From Sphingomonadaceae bacterium (GTDB lineage Bacteria; Pseudomonadota; Alphaproteobacteria; Sphingomonadales; Sphingomonadaceae), in NCBI GenBank assembly GCA_021300355.1, contig JAJTEF010000027.1, forward strand, positions 1 through 60,404: a DNA stretch of 60,404 nt, read 5' to 3'. A model generated the notes under the pieces. The model had not been told where the DNA came from. It saw only the letters and a list, made by a program, of their open reading frames with translations, and did not search any database. Position numbers and translations under genes: made by a program. Positions 44,761 through 53,103 of the stretch are shown here, in pieces. How positions within the stretch are numbered: the first letter of the stretch is position 1; each line of letters begins with the position of its first letter.

Positions 44761-46615
44761 ATGAATCCACGCATATTGTCGCGCGCTATCGCCGCATTCG
44801 CCCTTTCCGCTAGCCTCGTTTCTGCAGCCTCTGCGCAAAACAGTGCGCCGCAGCCTGTGCCTATCGTCTCGAACATCCCCGAGCCGCAAGATCGCCCCTT
44901 GTCGGAACCAATGATCTTGTCTGTGGACGCTACCGATATTGATCGCGCCATTTTCCAAGTGCGTCAGGTCATTCCTGTAGAAAAAGGCAAGCCGCTGATC
45001 CTGCTTTACCCGCAGTGGTTGCCCGGCAAGCATGGCCCACGCGGTGCACTGGCCGAAATGACGGGGCTTATGATCCGCGCAGGCGGGAAGACGCTGCGTT
45101 GGACCCGCGACCCGGTTCAGGTTTACGCTTTTCATGTCGATGTGCCTGCCGAAACATCGTCGGTCGATGTAGAATTCCAATTCACAGCGCCTGTCCGCGA
45201 AAGCGAAGGCCGCATCAACGTCACGCCCAATATGATGAACGTACAATGGGAACAGGTTGCCCTGTACCCCGCTGGACATTTTACCCGCGCTATTCAGGTA
45301 AAGCCGTCGATTACACTGCCCGAAGGCTGGACGGGCGTGGCCGCGCTTGATGGTGCAAAGATTACCGGCAACCGCATCGATTATGGCGTGACCAACTTTG
45401 AAACATTGGTCGACAGCCCGATGTTCGCGGGACCGCATTATAAGAAATGGGATCTGGGCAACAATGTCACGCTGAACGTGTGGGCGGACGACGCCAAATA
45501 TCTGGCCGCGAAGCCAGAGCACATCGCTGCACATCGCGCATTGGTGGATGAATCGCTCCTGCTTTTTGGATCAAAGCATTTTGATCGCTACGAATTTCTC
45601 CTTGGCCTGACTGAAGAGCTTGGCGGCATTGGGCTTGAACATCATCGCAGCTCTGAAAATACGCGCGAGACCGACTATTTCATCGAATGGGAAGACAATA
45701 TGTCCGAACGCGGCCTGTTGCCGCACGAATTCACGCACAGTCTATGAAGGGCAGACCAGCTATTGGGATCTCGTGCTTGGTGCGCGCTCGGGCCTGCAAT
45801 CCAAAGAAATGGTGATGGGCGAATGGGCCAAATATGCGGGCTTTTACGCAGAGCAGCCCGGCCGCACATGGCGTTCAGTGGAAGACACCACGCATGATCC
45901 CATTTTTGGCGCACGCAAAGCAAAGCCATTCGCAAGCCACGCACGCGGCGAAGATTATTATAATGAAGGCTCGCTCATCTGGCTCGATGCGGACATGACG
46001 ATCCGCACGCTGTCAAAGGGCAAAAAATCACTCGATGATTTCGCCAAAGCCTTTTTTGGCGTGCGCAACGCCGACTGGGGCGTGCTCACTTATAATTTTG
46101 ATGAGATTGTCCGCACGCTGAATGCTGTGCAGCCTTATGATTGGGCGAAGTTTCTGGACACCAAATTGCGCCAACCGGGTCAGCCCGCACCGTTGAACGG
46201 TTTTGAATTGGGCGGGTACAAACTTGTCTGGAAAGAAGAGCCGAACATCTTCGACAAAGAACTGATGAAGGAAGGCAACAACTTCAACCTCACCCACTCG
46301 CTGGGGCTGACGTTGGATAAAGAAGGCCGCGTCACGTCTGTATTATGGAACGGCCCTGCTTTTAAGGCCAATATTGTCAACGGCACCAAAATCGTTGCCG
46401 TCAACGGCTATGCTTACTCCAAAGACGGCCTGAGCGCGGCAATCAAGGCCGCAAAGGGTGGAGAAAAGCCCGTGCGCCTTATATTGGAACGCAACAAACG
46501 TTTTGAGCAAATAGACATCGCCTATTCGGGCGGCTTGCGCTATCCGCACCTCGAAACCACGGACAAGGGCGAAACGGCGATCGATCGTTTGCTGCGTCCG
46601 CGGCGGACCAACTAA
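44761..46615 (+). pseudogene. M61 family (glycyl aminopeptidase type) peptidase, broken by an internal deletion
   Basis: An exported zinc peptidase with signal peptide (MNPRILSRAIAAFALSASLVSAASAQ). The first frame reads the N-terminal domain to the zinc motif H322-EFTH, then stops at 45747. A second frame resumes at VYEGQTSYWDLVLGA, which carries the third zinc ligand Glu, and continues through the helical domain to a C-terminal PDZ domain (LGLTLDKEGRVTSVL) ending 46615. In family members about 27 residues (starting HSW, ending LLW) lie between the two; here the junction is at 45739/45740 and the frame changes. The product as read is inactive. Deletion in the genome or in the assembly cannot be told apart. 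Confidence 0.85.
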
Positions 46616-46637
46616 AACCATTTGAAAGCATTCTCCC

Positions 46638-47174
46638 ATGCGTATTGATTTGATTCCAGCAGGCGACAATGTGCCTGAAAGCCTGAACGTGCTGATCGAG
46701 GTTCCCATTGGCGGCGAACCTGTAAAGTATGAATTCGACAAGGCTTCTGGTGCTCTTTTCGTAGACCGTTTCCTGCACACACCCATGCGTTACCCCGCCA
46801 ATTATGGCTTTGTCCCGCACACATTGGGTGAAGATGGCGACCCGTTGGACGCGCTTGTCGTCGCGCGTTCGCCGATCGTCGCCGGTGCGGTGGTCAAATG
46901 CCGCCCGATTGGCGTGTTGTTGATGGAAGACGATGCTGGCGGTGACGAGAAACTGCTCTGCGTGCCGGTCAATAAGACCTTTCCTTATTATTCGGACGTT
47001 GTGACGTACAAGGATATGCCGCCAATCGTCCTTCAACAGATCGAGCATTTCTTCACCCATTATAAAGACCTGGAGCCCGGCAAATGGGCCAAGTTGAATG
47101 GCTGGGGTGATGAAAACGACGCCAAGCGCATTATTATGGAATGCGTCGAACGTGCGAAGGAACATGGTATATGA
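46638..47174 (+). CDS. ppa: Inorganic pyrophosphatase (family I)
   Basis: A 178-residue soluble pyrophosphatase that pulls biosynthetic reactions forward. The Mg-binding signature DGDPLDALV and the surrounding YPANYGFVPHTL are characteristic, with YKDMPPIVLQQIEHFFTHYKDLE near the C-terminus. Length is normal. It follows the M61 gene by 22 bases and its stop overlaps the next small lipoprotein gene (ATGA). Confidence 0.97.
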   Translation: MRIDLIPAGDNVPESLNVLIEVPIGGEPVKYEFDKASGALFVDRFLHTPMRYPANYGFVPHTLGEDGDPLDALVVARSPIVAGAVVKCRPIGVLLMEDDAGGDEKLLCVPVNKTFPYYSDVVTYKDMPPIVLQQIEHFFTHYKDLEPGKWAKLNGWGDENDAKRIIMECVERAKEHGI

Positions 47175-47482
47175 ATCGGGCAGCGCTGGTCACATTTGTT
47201 GCACTAGCGCTCTCGGCATGTGTCACACCTGAAAAGCGTGTAAGAACCGCGCTGATGGATGCCGGTCTGTCCCAGCCGATTGCAGCCTGCATGGCTGACC
47301 GGATGGTCGACCGGCTTTCACTTGTGCAATTGAATAAGCTAAGCGGCCTTAAAAGCCTGCGCGGTCAGGACGTGCGCAAGATTACCGTCGAAGACTTTCT
47401 GAAGCGCACACGCTCGCTGCAAGACCCCGAAATACTCGGCGTCGTAAGCTCGTCCGGGCTTATTTGCGCGGTTAAGGCCTAA
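47171..47482 (+). CDS. Small lipoprotein of unknown function
   Basis: A 103-residue protein with a lipoprotein signal (MNRAALVTFVALALSAC, cysteine at about residue 17). The mature part carries repeats of the type LSLVQLNKLSGLKSLRGQDV and two further cysteines (IAACMADRM and GLICAVKA). I recall similar short lipoproteins in sphingomonads but no function. The ATG at 47171 overlaps the ppa stop by four bases, which decides the start over an ATG at 47141. Confidence 0.82.
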   Translation: MNRAALVTFVALALSACVTPEKRVRTALMDAGLSQPIAACMADRMVDRLSLVQLNKLSGLKSLRGQDVRKITVEDFLKRTRSLQDPEILGVVSSSGLICAVKA

Positions 47483-47498
47483 GCACCCTAAGTCATAT

Positions 47499-47530
47499 TT
47501 GTCATCCCGGACATGGGTTCGGGATGACAA
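47499..47530. repeat. REP-like palindrome between convergent genes
   Basis: An 11-base perfect stem, TTGTCATCCCG (47499-47509) and CGGGATGACAA (47520-47530), with a ten-base loop. It sits just past the stop of the small lipoprotein gene and five bases from the sppA stop, and probably terminates both. Same family as the element at 42338. Confidence 0.78.
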
Positions 47531-47534
47531 TTGT

Positions 47535-49409
47535 TTAGCTTAAAGCCTTCATCAACATCGCGAACCAACCGGTATCGGCCTTTGCCGTCGCGGGTGCGCC
47601 AAAATCCACACATTCGAGACATTTGGCCTGCGCGCCACGCACGCCAGTCAGCATGTTCAAATCTGACGAAATCCGTTGGAACAGCAACTGCTGCTGCCAT
47701 GATGCTTGCGCAAGAATGTCCATCGGCGCTGCAGCCTGCGCCTGCTTTGGCATCAGGCCACTGATGAGCGTGCCTGCGAAGCTCGTTGGCGGTTCAATAT
47801 ATTCGGCATGCCATCCATCGGGTTTCAATCCGGCACGCTTTACGGCTTCCGCAAACGCATCGTTCATACCACCGGTCCTGTCGACAAGGCCGAGCCGACG
47901 GGCCGTACCACCTGCCCATACACGCCCCTGCGCAACAGCATCGACTTGTTCGGGCGTTTTCTTGCGCGCCGAGGCTACGCGCGTGAGGAACTGACGATAG
48001 CCGTTCTCAATGGCGCTTTGGGCCACGCGGTCAAATTCGGGGCTGAAGCCATTCAAGATATCCGGTTCGCCGGACAATGGCGTCGTCTTCACACCGTCGG
48101 CATTCACGCCAATTTTCGCAAGGCCAGCCTCCGCACTTGGAATGACGCCGAAAATACCGATGGATCCGGTAATCGTGGCAGGATCGGCAAAAATAACATC
48201 CGCAGGAAGCGATATCCAATAACCGCCGCTTGCGGCCAAATTTGCCATCGAAACGATGACCGGAATCTTTTTGGCCTTCGCCGCTTCAATCGCCAAACGG
48301 ATTTTTTCAGACGCCGTGACCGAACCGCCCGGCGAATCCACGCGGACCACCAAAGCTTTCAAATCCTTATTGTCGAGCGCATCATAAATAAGACCGCTGA
48401 CGGTGTCGCCCGCTGCGGTTCCAGGGCCGCCCTCTCCATCGACGATCGTACCCGCAATGGTCACGACGCCAATCTGTGCACCCGCGGTTGCTGGACCGTA
48501 GCTCGCAAGTAACGCGTCCATCGGTGTGTGGGCAAAACCGCCAGTCGTTTTCTTGTCATCCGCGCCAACCTTGCCGGCGATGAATTTTCCGAATGCGATA
48601 CGGTCACCCAGCTTGTCGACCAGACGCGACGACAGTGCCAGTTGCGCCAGATCACCTTTAACAGACTCCACCGCACCGGCCGGGTCGGTCAACATGCGGT
48701 CCAGCTGCGCCTGAGGCCGCGCCTTTGCTACGCCCGCTTTCCACTGTCCCCAAACCTCATCATACACGCCCTTGATGGCCATTTTGGATTCAGGGGACTG
48801 CTCAGTGCGCATATAGGGTTCAACAGCGCTTTTGAAGGTGCCGACACGGTAGATGTTGGCTTTCACGCCAAGCTGGTCGAGCAAGCCTTTATAATATGGC
48901 TGTGATCCGCCGGGTCCCGTTATTATGGCGCCGCCCAGCGGGTCCATCCAGATTTGCGTGGCATGGGCCGCCAGTTGATAGCTGTCGTCCGAATAGGCCG
49001 TGGCGAAGGCGTAGACTGGCTTGCCCGCCTTTTTCACCGCCTCAAGGCTGTTGCCGATTGCCGCAAGGCTCGCCTGTCCGCCGCCCATGAACCGTTCCAT
49101 GTCGACAACGACCAATTTCACCCGCGTATCTTTTTCCGCCAGCTTGAGCGCGCGAACGACATCGCGTTGCCGGATTTCACCGGTTGGCATGGCTGAGGAT
49201 GTGAGCGCTGTCAGCGGGTCAACTTCTGCAGGCTGTTCGGAAATAACGCCATCAAGTTTCAGCAACAATGCACCATCGCGCACGACCGCCGGATTGGGGC
49301 TGGCGTTCAGAAGCGCGAATATCGCGAGGAAGAACAATAACAGGAAAAAGAGCACCAGCAGGTCCTTAAACCCGACCAATATTTTCCAGCTGACGCGCAG
49401 AAACTGCAT
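47535..49409 (-). CDS. sppA: Signal peptide peptidase SppA, 67K type
   Basis: A membrane-bound serine protease that clears cleaved signal peptides. One N-terminal membrane segment (about residues 15-34). The Lys/Ser dyad is in place: K193 in VGTFKSAVEP and S394 in NLAASGGYWIS, matching K209 and S409 of E. coli SppA. Both tandem crotonase-like domains are present, so this is the long form (624 residues). The ATG at 49409 with AAGGGG upstream fits; an in-frame ATG at 49460 would add residues before the anchor. A terminator and a small ORF lie upstream. Confidence 0.94.
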   Translation of the reverse strand: MQFLRVSWKILVGFKDLLVLFFLLLFFLAIFALLNASPNPAVVRDGALLLKLDGVISEQPAEVDPLTALTSSAMPTGEIRQRDVVRALKLAEKDTRVKLVVVDMERFMGGGQASLAAIGNSLEAVKKAGKPVYAFATAYSDDSYQLAAHATQIWMDPLGGAIITGPGGSQPYYKGLLDQLGVKANIYRVGTFKSAVEPYMRTEQSPESKMAIKGVYDEVWGQWKAGVAKARPQAQLDRMLTDPAGAVESVKGDLAQLALSSRLVDKLGDRIAFGKFIAGKVGADDKKTTGGFAHTPMDALLASYGPATAGAQIGVVTIAGTIVDGEGGPGTAAGDTVSGLIYDALDNKDLKALVVRVDSPGGSVTASEKIRLAIEAAKAKKIPVIVSMANLAASGGYWISLPADVIFADPATITGSIGIFGVIPSAEAGLAKIGVNADGVKTTPLSGEPDILNGFSPEFDRVAQSAIENGYRQFLTRVASARKKTPEQVDAVAQGRVWAGGTARRLGLVDRTGGMNDAFAEAVKRAGLKPDGWHAEYIEPPTSFAGTLISGLMPKQAQAAAPMDILAQASWQQQLLFQRISSDLNMLTGVRGAQAKCLECVDFGAPATAKADTGWFAMLMKALS

Positions 49410-49517
49410 AATGTGATGCCCCTTTTGATCTTTGTTCTGATGTAAGCATTCGAACGTCATTTTCCACTATTGTTCGACAAAAAGATGTTGCGCGCTGATA
49501 AGACCAGCGAAACAGAA

Positions 49518-49547
49518 AAGGGCCGCTGGAATGATCCAACGGCCCTT
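49518..49547 (-). terminator. Terminator for the small transcription unit upstream of sppA
   Basis: A long stem, AAGGGCCG-C-TGGA (49518-49530) with TCCA-A-CGGCCCTT (49535-49547), one mismatch and a four-base loop, followed leftward by TTTTCTGTTTC. It ends transcription just after the candidate small ORF at 49557-49670 and insulates sppA. Confidence 0.85.
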
Positions 49548-49556
49548 AAACATGGG

Positions 49557-49670
49557 TCAGCGGTCGGATGTGCCGCTGCCGGAAGTTGCTTTCATGCCGT
49601 GACCGGCATCGCCGATATCATCGGCGGCCGATCTCCCGAACGGAATTCCCCGACCTCTTAACTGAACCAT
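49557..49670 (-). CDS. Candidate small protein of 37 residues (or overlapping 19-residue ORF)
   Basis: A leftward mini-gene with an exceptional Shine-Dalgarno and its own terminator. The ATG at 49670 opens a 37-residue frame, glycine- and serine-rich at its end (DDIGDAGHGMKATSG), ending at 49557. A second ATG at 49677, seven bases from AGGAGG and so ideally placed, opens a different frame of 19 basic residues (MSHGSVKRSGNSVREIGRR) ending at 49618. The 37-residue frame looks more like a protein but its spacing to the site is 14 bases. I recognise neither. It may be a leader peptide plus small protein, or only one of them. Confidence 0.45.
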   Translation of the reverse strand: MVQLRGRGIPFGRSAADDIGDAGHGMKATSGSGTSDR

Positions 49671-49677
49671 GAGACAT

Positions 49678-49692
49678 CGGATCACCTCCTTT
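49678..49692 (-). promoter_or_regulatory. Extended Shine-Dalgarno (AAAGGAGGTGATCCG)
   Basis: Reading leftward, AAAGGAGGTGATCC complements the 16S rRNA 3' end over its full anti-SD stretch, far more than any other gene start in the window. It precedes ATG at 49677 by the ideal seven bases after AGGAGG. Confidence 0.8.
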
Positions 49693-49842
49693 CGTTGAAT
49701 GGAAATTGCTTGCTTCAAACATTTATCTGCCCTCCGCAGGACTGAAGTTGAATCAAACGGGTTACTTAAACAAGTCTTGTAATAAATTTTTTTTCGGGCA
49801 AATAAGGAGGTCTGCGCTGCAGTGTTTGACACCGTCAAAATG

Positions 49843-50373
49843 TTAGTTCCGGCAATCTTCGACAATGCGTGCTATCTCTGCCCATGCGGGCAAAATGATC
49901 GGCGGATGTCCGTCCGTTTCCAATAATATCCGCCCGCGACTAAACGCCATCGCGTCCAATATCGCATCCATCGGCATGATTTCACTTGCCAGATAGGCGG
50001 GCGTTCCGCCGGTCGGCTTTGCGACAAATTCCTTCATGGACGAAGATGTCCGTATGACGATGCGTTGGCCGGGTGCAGTCGCTTCACGCGACACATATAT
50101 GCGCCGATTTTGCAGGTCGCAGCGCAGGCTGACGACTGCATTTTGGCCAGTCGGTCCAAATACAGCAGTCGATCCGCGATCATCGCGCCGATATACCCAA
50201 TCGCCTGCAGAAAACGGCCAGTCATTCCAGTCCGCCGACAGACGCGGCGTTGGCGCAGGCGTGGCGGCGACCGGTGGCGGCACGGGCGCGGCCCTTTGTG
50301 CTGGCGGTGGTGGCGACGCAACGCAGGATGCGAGCAGCAACATTGCAATAAGGGTCAGGTTACGGGTTTGCAT
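49843..50373 (-). CDS. Putative lipoprotein of unknown function
   Basis: A 176-residue protein with a lipoprotein signal (MQTRNLTLIAMLLLASC) and a Pro/Ala-rich linker (residues 18-45) that would span from the membrane to a small globular domain. I recognise no family. The globular part has two more cysteines (LRCDLQNR and VEDCRN) that may pair. It is divergent from tlyA with a 49-base gap. Confidence 0.82.
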   Translation of the reverse strand: MQTRNLTLIAMLLLASCVASPPPPAQRAAPVPPPVAATPAPTPRLSADWNDWPFSAGDWVYRRDDRGSTAVFGPTGQNAVVSLRCDLQNRRIYVSREATAPGQRIVIRTSSSMKEFVAKPTGGTPAYLASEIMPMDAILDAMAFSRGRILLETDGHPPIILPAWAEIARIVEDCRN

Positions 50374-50422
50374 GACTTTGTCTTATGGCCAAATCGCATC
50401 TGCTCCGCTAGCGCGTTGCGAC

Positions 50423-51220
50423 ATGGCGACCAAAAAAACACGACTAGACCAATTGATCGTTGATCGCGGCCTTGCCGAAAGCAAGACGCGCGCGCAGGCA
50501 TTGGTCATGGCGGGCCATGTCTATATCGGTGATGCCAAGGCGCTAAAGCCAGGGCAGCAAATCGCCGAAGATACCGAAATCAGTGTGAAGGGCAGCGATC
50601 ATCCGTGGGTGTCGCGCGGGGGCATTAAACTTGCCCATGCCCTTGATGAATTTGCCATCGATGTAACCGGCATGGTTGCCATTGATGTGGGTTCATCAAC
50701 GGGCGGCTTTACCGACGTTATGCTGACGCAAGGGGCAACGCGGGTGTACGCCGTCGATAGTGGCACGAACCAGCTTGCGTGGAAACTGCGGCAAGACCCC
50801 CGCGTGGTGGTTCATGAACAGACAAGCGCGCGGATATTGACAGACGTGCATATTACCGAGCCCGTTGACCTTATCGTCTGTGACGCAAGCTTCATCGGTC
50901 TCGCGAAAGTGCTTGAGCGACCTTTGACCTTTGCCAAAAGCGGCGCGCAATTGATCGCACTTATCAAACCACAGTTTGAGGCGGGCCGTGAAGAAGTTGG
51001 CAAAGGCGGCGTCGTGCGGGACCCTGACGTCCATGAACGCGTTTGCAACGAGGTACAGCAGTGGTTGGTAGAAAAAAACTGGACGGTGCGCGGTTTGACC
51101 ACCAGCCCGATTACAGGGCAACCCAACCCCGGATCCGTTCCGGGGTCAGTGCATGGCTGGATGCAAAATAAGCAAACCGACACAACGGCGCGACGCGTTA
51201 GTCCTTGTAAAGGCCATTGA
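50423..51220 (+). CDS. tlyA: TlyA family rRNA 2'-O-methyltransferase/haemolysin
   Basis: TlyA-type proteins pair an S4 RNA-binding domain (residues 5-65, LDQLIVDRGLAESKTRAQALVMAGHV) with an FtsJ-like methyltransferase (DVGSSTGGFTDVML near residue 76, the SAM site; CDASFIGL; LIKPQFEAG). Known members 2'-O-methylate ribosomal RNA. The start ATG at 50423 is chosen from the S4 fold. After TTSPITG (near residue 230) the family's usual ending is replaced by a stretch coded by a palindrome (51126-51146), and the frame runs 23 bases into the convergent acyl-CoA ligase gene. Confidence 0.9.
   Translation: MATKKTRLDQLIVDRGLAESKTRAQALVMAGHVYIGDAKALKPGQQIAEDTEISVKGSDHPWVSRGGIKLAHALDEFAIDVTGMVAIDVGSSTGGFTDVMLTQGATRVYAVDSGTNQLAWKLRQDPRVVVHEQTSARILTDVHITEPVDLIVCDASFIGLAKVLERPLTFAKSGAQLIALIKPQFEAGREEVGKGGVVRDPDVHERVCNEVQQWLVEKNWTVRGLTTSPITGQPNPGSVPGSVHGWMQNKQTDTTARRVSPCKGH
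51126..51146. repeat. Palindrome inside the 3' end of tlyA
   Basis: ACCCCGG (51126-51132) and CCGGGGT (51140-51146) around a seven-base loop. It lies within the coding part of tlyA where the protein departs from the family, so it may be a small palindromic repeat that inserted there. Confidence 0.5.
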
Positions 51221-53009
51221 CGCGCGCGGCGTAACGTTCGCGGATGACATGGCGCCGAATTTTCATGCTCGGCGTCATTTCGCCATTTTCGATGGAGAAA
51301 GGCTCATCGGCAAATTCGAACTGGCGGACCTTTTCGGTTACCGACACATCCGCATTGACCCGGTCAACCGCGGCACGAACCGCAGCGCGAAACTGCGGAT
51401 TGGCTTGCAAGGCGTTGAAATCATATTTCATGCCCTGCGCACGCGCCCATTCCAGCGCCCATTCGGGATCTGGAACGATAAGGCCAACGATGTACGGCCG
51501 CTTGTCACCTGAAACCATCGCCTGCAAAATTTCGGGCTGAAGCGTTAGCATGCCCTCAATCTTCTGCGGCGCGATGTTGTCACCCTTGTCGTTGACGATC
51601 AGGTCTTTTTTGCGGTCAGTAATGGCGATACGTCCGCGATCATCGATGTGGCCGATGTCGCCCGTATGCAGCCAACCATCCTTGATGACCCGGTCGGTCT
51701 CCGCCTTGTTCCGCCAATAGCCCTTCATCACCAAAGGACCGCGGACAAGGATCTCGCCATCTTCGGCAATCTTGACCTCAGTATTCTTCAGCGGCGGGCC
51801 AACAGTATCCATCTTGATGCCCGCTTGCGGCCGGTTGCAGCTGATAACGGGGCCAGACTCGGTCTGCCCATATCCTTGCAGCAAGGTGATGCCCAAGGAC
51901 TGGAAAAACACGCCAATATCGGGATTGAGCGGCGCACCGCCCGATACCATGGCCTTCATCCGGCCACCAAAGCGCCCCTGAATTTTGGGTTTAATCGTCC
52001 GTGACAAAATGAGCCGCATCGGCGCATCGGAAAGCCGCTTGCGTCCCGAATAGTCGCGCTCGCCAATGGTCAGGGCTTTATTGAGCAAGTAATTTGGAAA
52101 CTTACCCTGCTTCTCGACTGCCTTGATCATTCTTTGGCGCAGGACTTCAAACAATCGGGGAACGACTACCATCACGGTTGGCCGTGTTTCCTCGATATTG
52201 GAGGCGAGCTTTTCCAGCCCTTCCGCATAATAGATTTGCGCGCCGACACTGATGGGAAGGAATTGCCCACCGCTATGTTCATAAGCGTGCGAGAGCGGCA
52301 AAAATGACAGGAAGACTTCTTCTTCGTCCAGCCCAAAATCTTCGCGCAACACTTCAGCGGCGCCATCGACATTGTGCAATATCGCGCCATGATGCTGCAT
52401 CACACCACGCGGTGCACCGCCGGTGCCGCTGGTGTAGATGATGCACGCCAAATCGTCGCGGGTTACGGTCGCCATAGCCGCCTCAGCAGCCCGTATATCG
52501 GCATCATTGCCCTGAACCATGTCGGACCATTGGTGCATCGACAATTGGCCATGCTGCACCGCTGGCTGCGGCTCCATAGCGATGATGAATTCCGCCTGCG
52601 ACGACCGCAATGCCGCCGGCATCAATGTCTTTGCCAACTTTGCAGTCGAAACAATCACCGCGCGGGCGGCGCTGTCGTCGAGAATATGTTGATGGTCGCG
52701 TTCGGTATTGGTGACGTAAGTCGGCACAGTCACGCATCCCGCCGCCATGATGCCCAAATCGGCGATGCACCATTCGGGACGATTTTCCGACACGAGCATG
52801 ACCCGGTCGCCCTTTTCCAGCCCAAGCTGGCGCAGCGATTTGGCGAAGCCCGCAACCTGGCGCGCCACCTCAGCCCAGCTTAAGGATTGCCACGTAGCAT
52901 CATGCTTTGCCCACAAAAACGGCGCGTCACCGCGATGCCGCGCGCGCGCAAAAAACATGGTGACGAGGTTGGGGAAGCTGTCAAAATCGTCGAATTGCTC
53001 GGCAGCCAC
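51198..53009 (-). CDS. Long-chain fatty-acid--CoA ligase (AMP-forming)
   Basis: A 603-residue adenylate-forming enzyme that activates fatty acids for beta-oxidation or lipid synthesis. The AMP-binding P-loop is IIYTSGTGGAPRGVMQHH near residue 190, the adenylation motif GYGQTESGPV near 385, and the hinge DRGRIAITDRKKDLIVNDKGDNI near 480. It belongs to the FadD15/long-chain group by its length and C-terminus. Its promoter region (53010-53103) is short. The 3' end overlaps tlyA convergently by 23 bases. Confidence 0.93.
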   Translation of the reverse strand: MAAEQFDDFDSFPNLVTMFFARARHRGDAPFLWAKHDATWQSLSWAEVARQVAGFAKSLRQLGLEKGDRVMLVSENRPEWCIADLGIMAAGCVTVPTYVTNTERDHQHILDDSAARAVIVSTAKLAKTLMPAALRSSQAEFIIAMEPQPAVQHGQLSMHQWSDMVQGNDADIRAAEAAMATVTRDDLACIIYTSGTGGAPRGVMQHHGAILHNVDGAAEVLREDFGLDEEEVFLSFLPLSHAYEHSGGQFLPISVGAQIYYAEGLEKLASNIEETRPTVMVVVPRLFEVLRQRMIKAVEKQGKFPNYLLNKALTIGERDYSGRKRLSDAPMRLILSRTIKPKIQGRFGGRMKAMVSGGAPLNPDIGVFFQSLGITLLQGYGQTESGPVISCNRPQAGIKMDTVGPPLKNTEVKIAEDGEILVRGPLVMKGYWRNKAETDRVIKDGWLHTGDIGHIDDRGRIAITDRKKDLIVNDKGDNIAPQKIEGMLTLQPEILQAMVSGDKRPYIVGLIVPDPEWALEWARAQGMKYDFNALQANPQFRAAVRAAVDRVNADVSVTEKVRQFEFADEPFSIENGEMTPSMKIRRHVIRERYAARVNGLYKD

Positions 53010-53103
53010 TTATTCTCTCCTAAACAACATTTTGCGGTCCATTATGGGACTCTGAAAAATTACGCTAGCGTGCCAATGCGTGAGGCGCAACGTGCCGTTC
53101 GCG

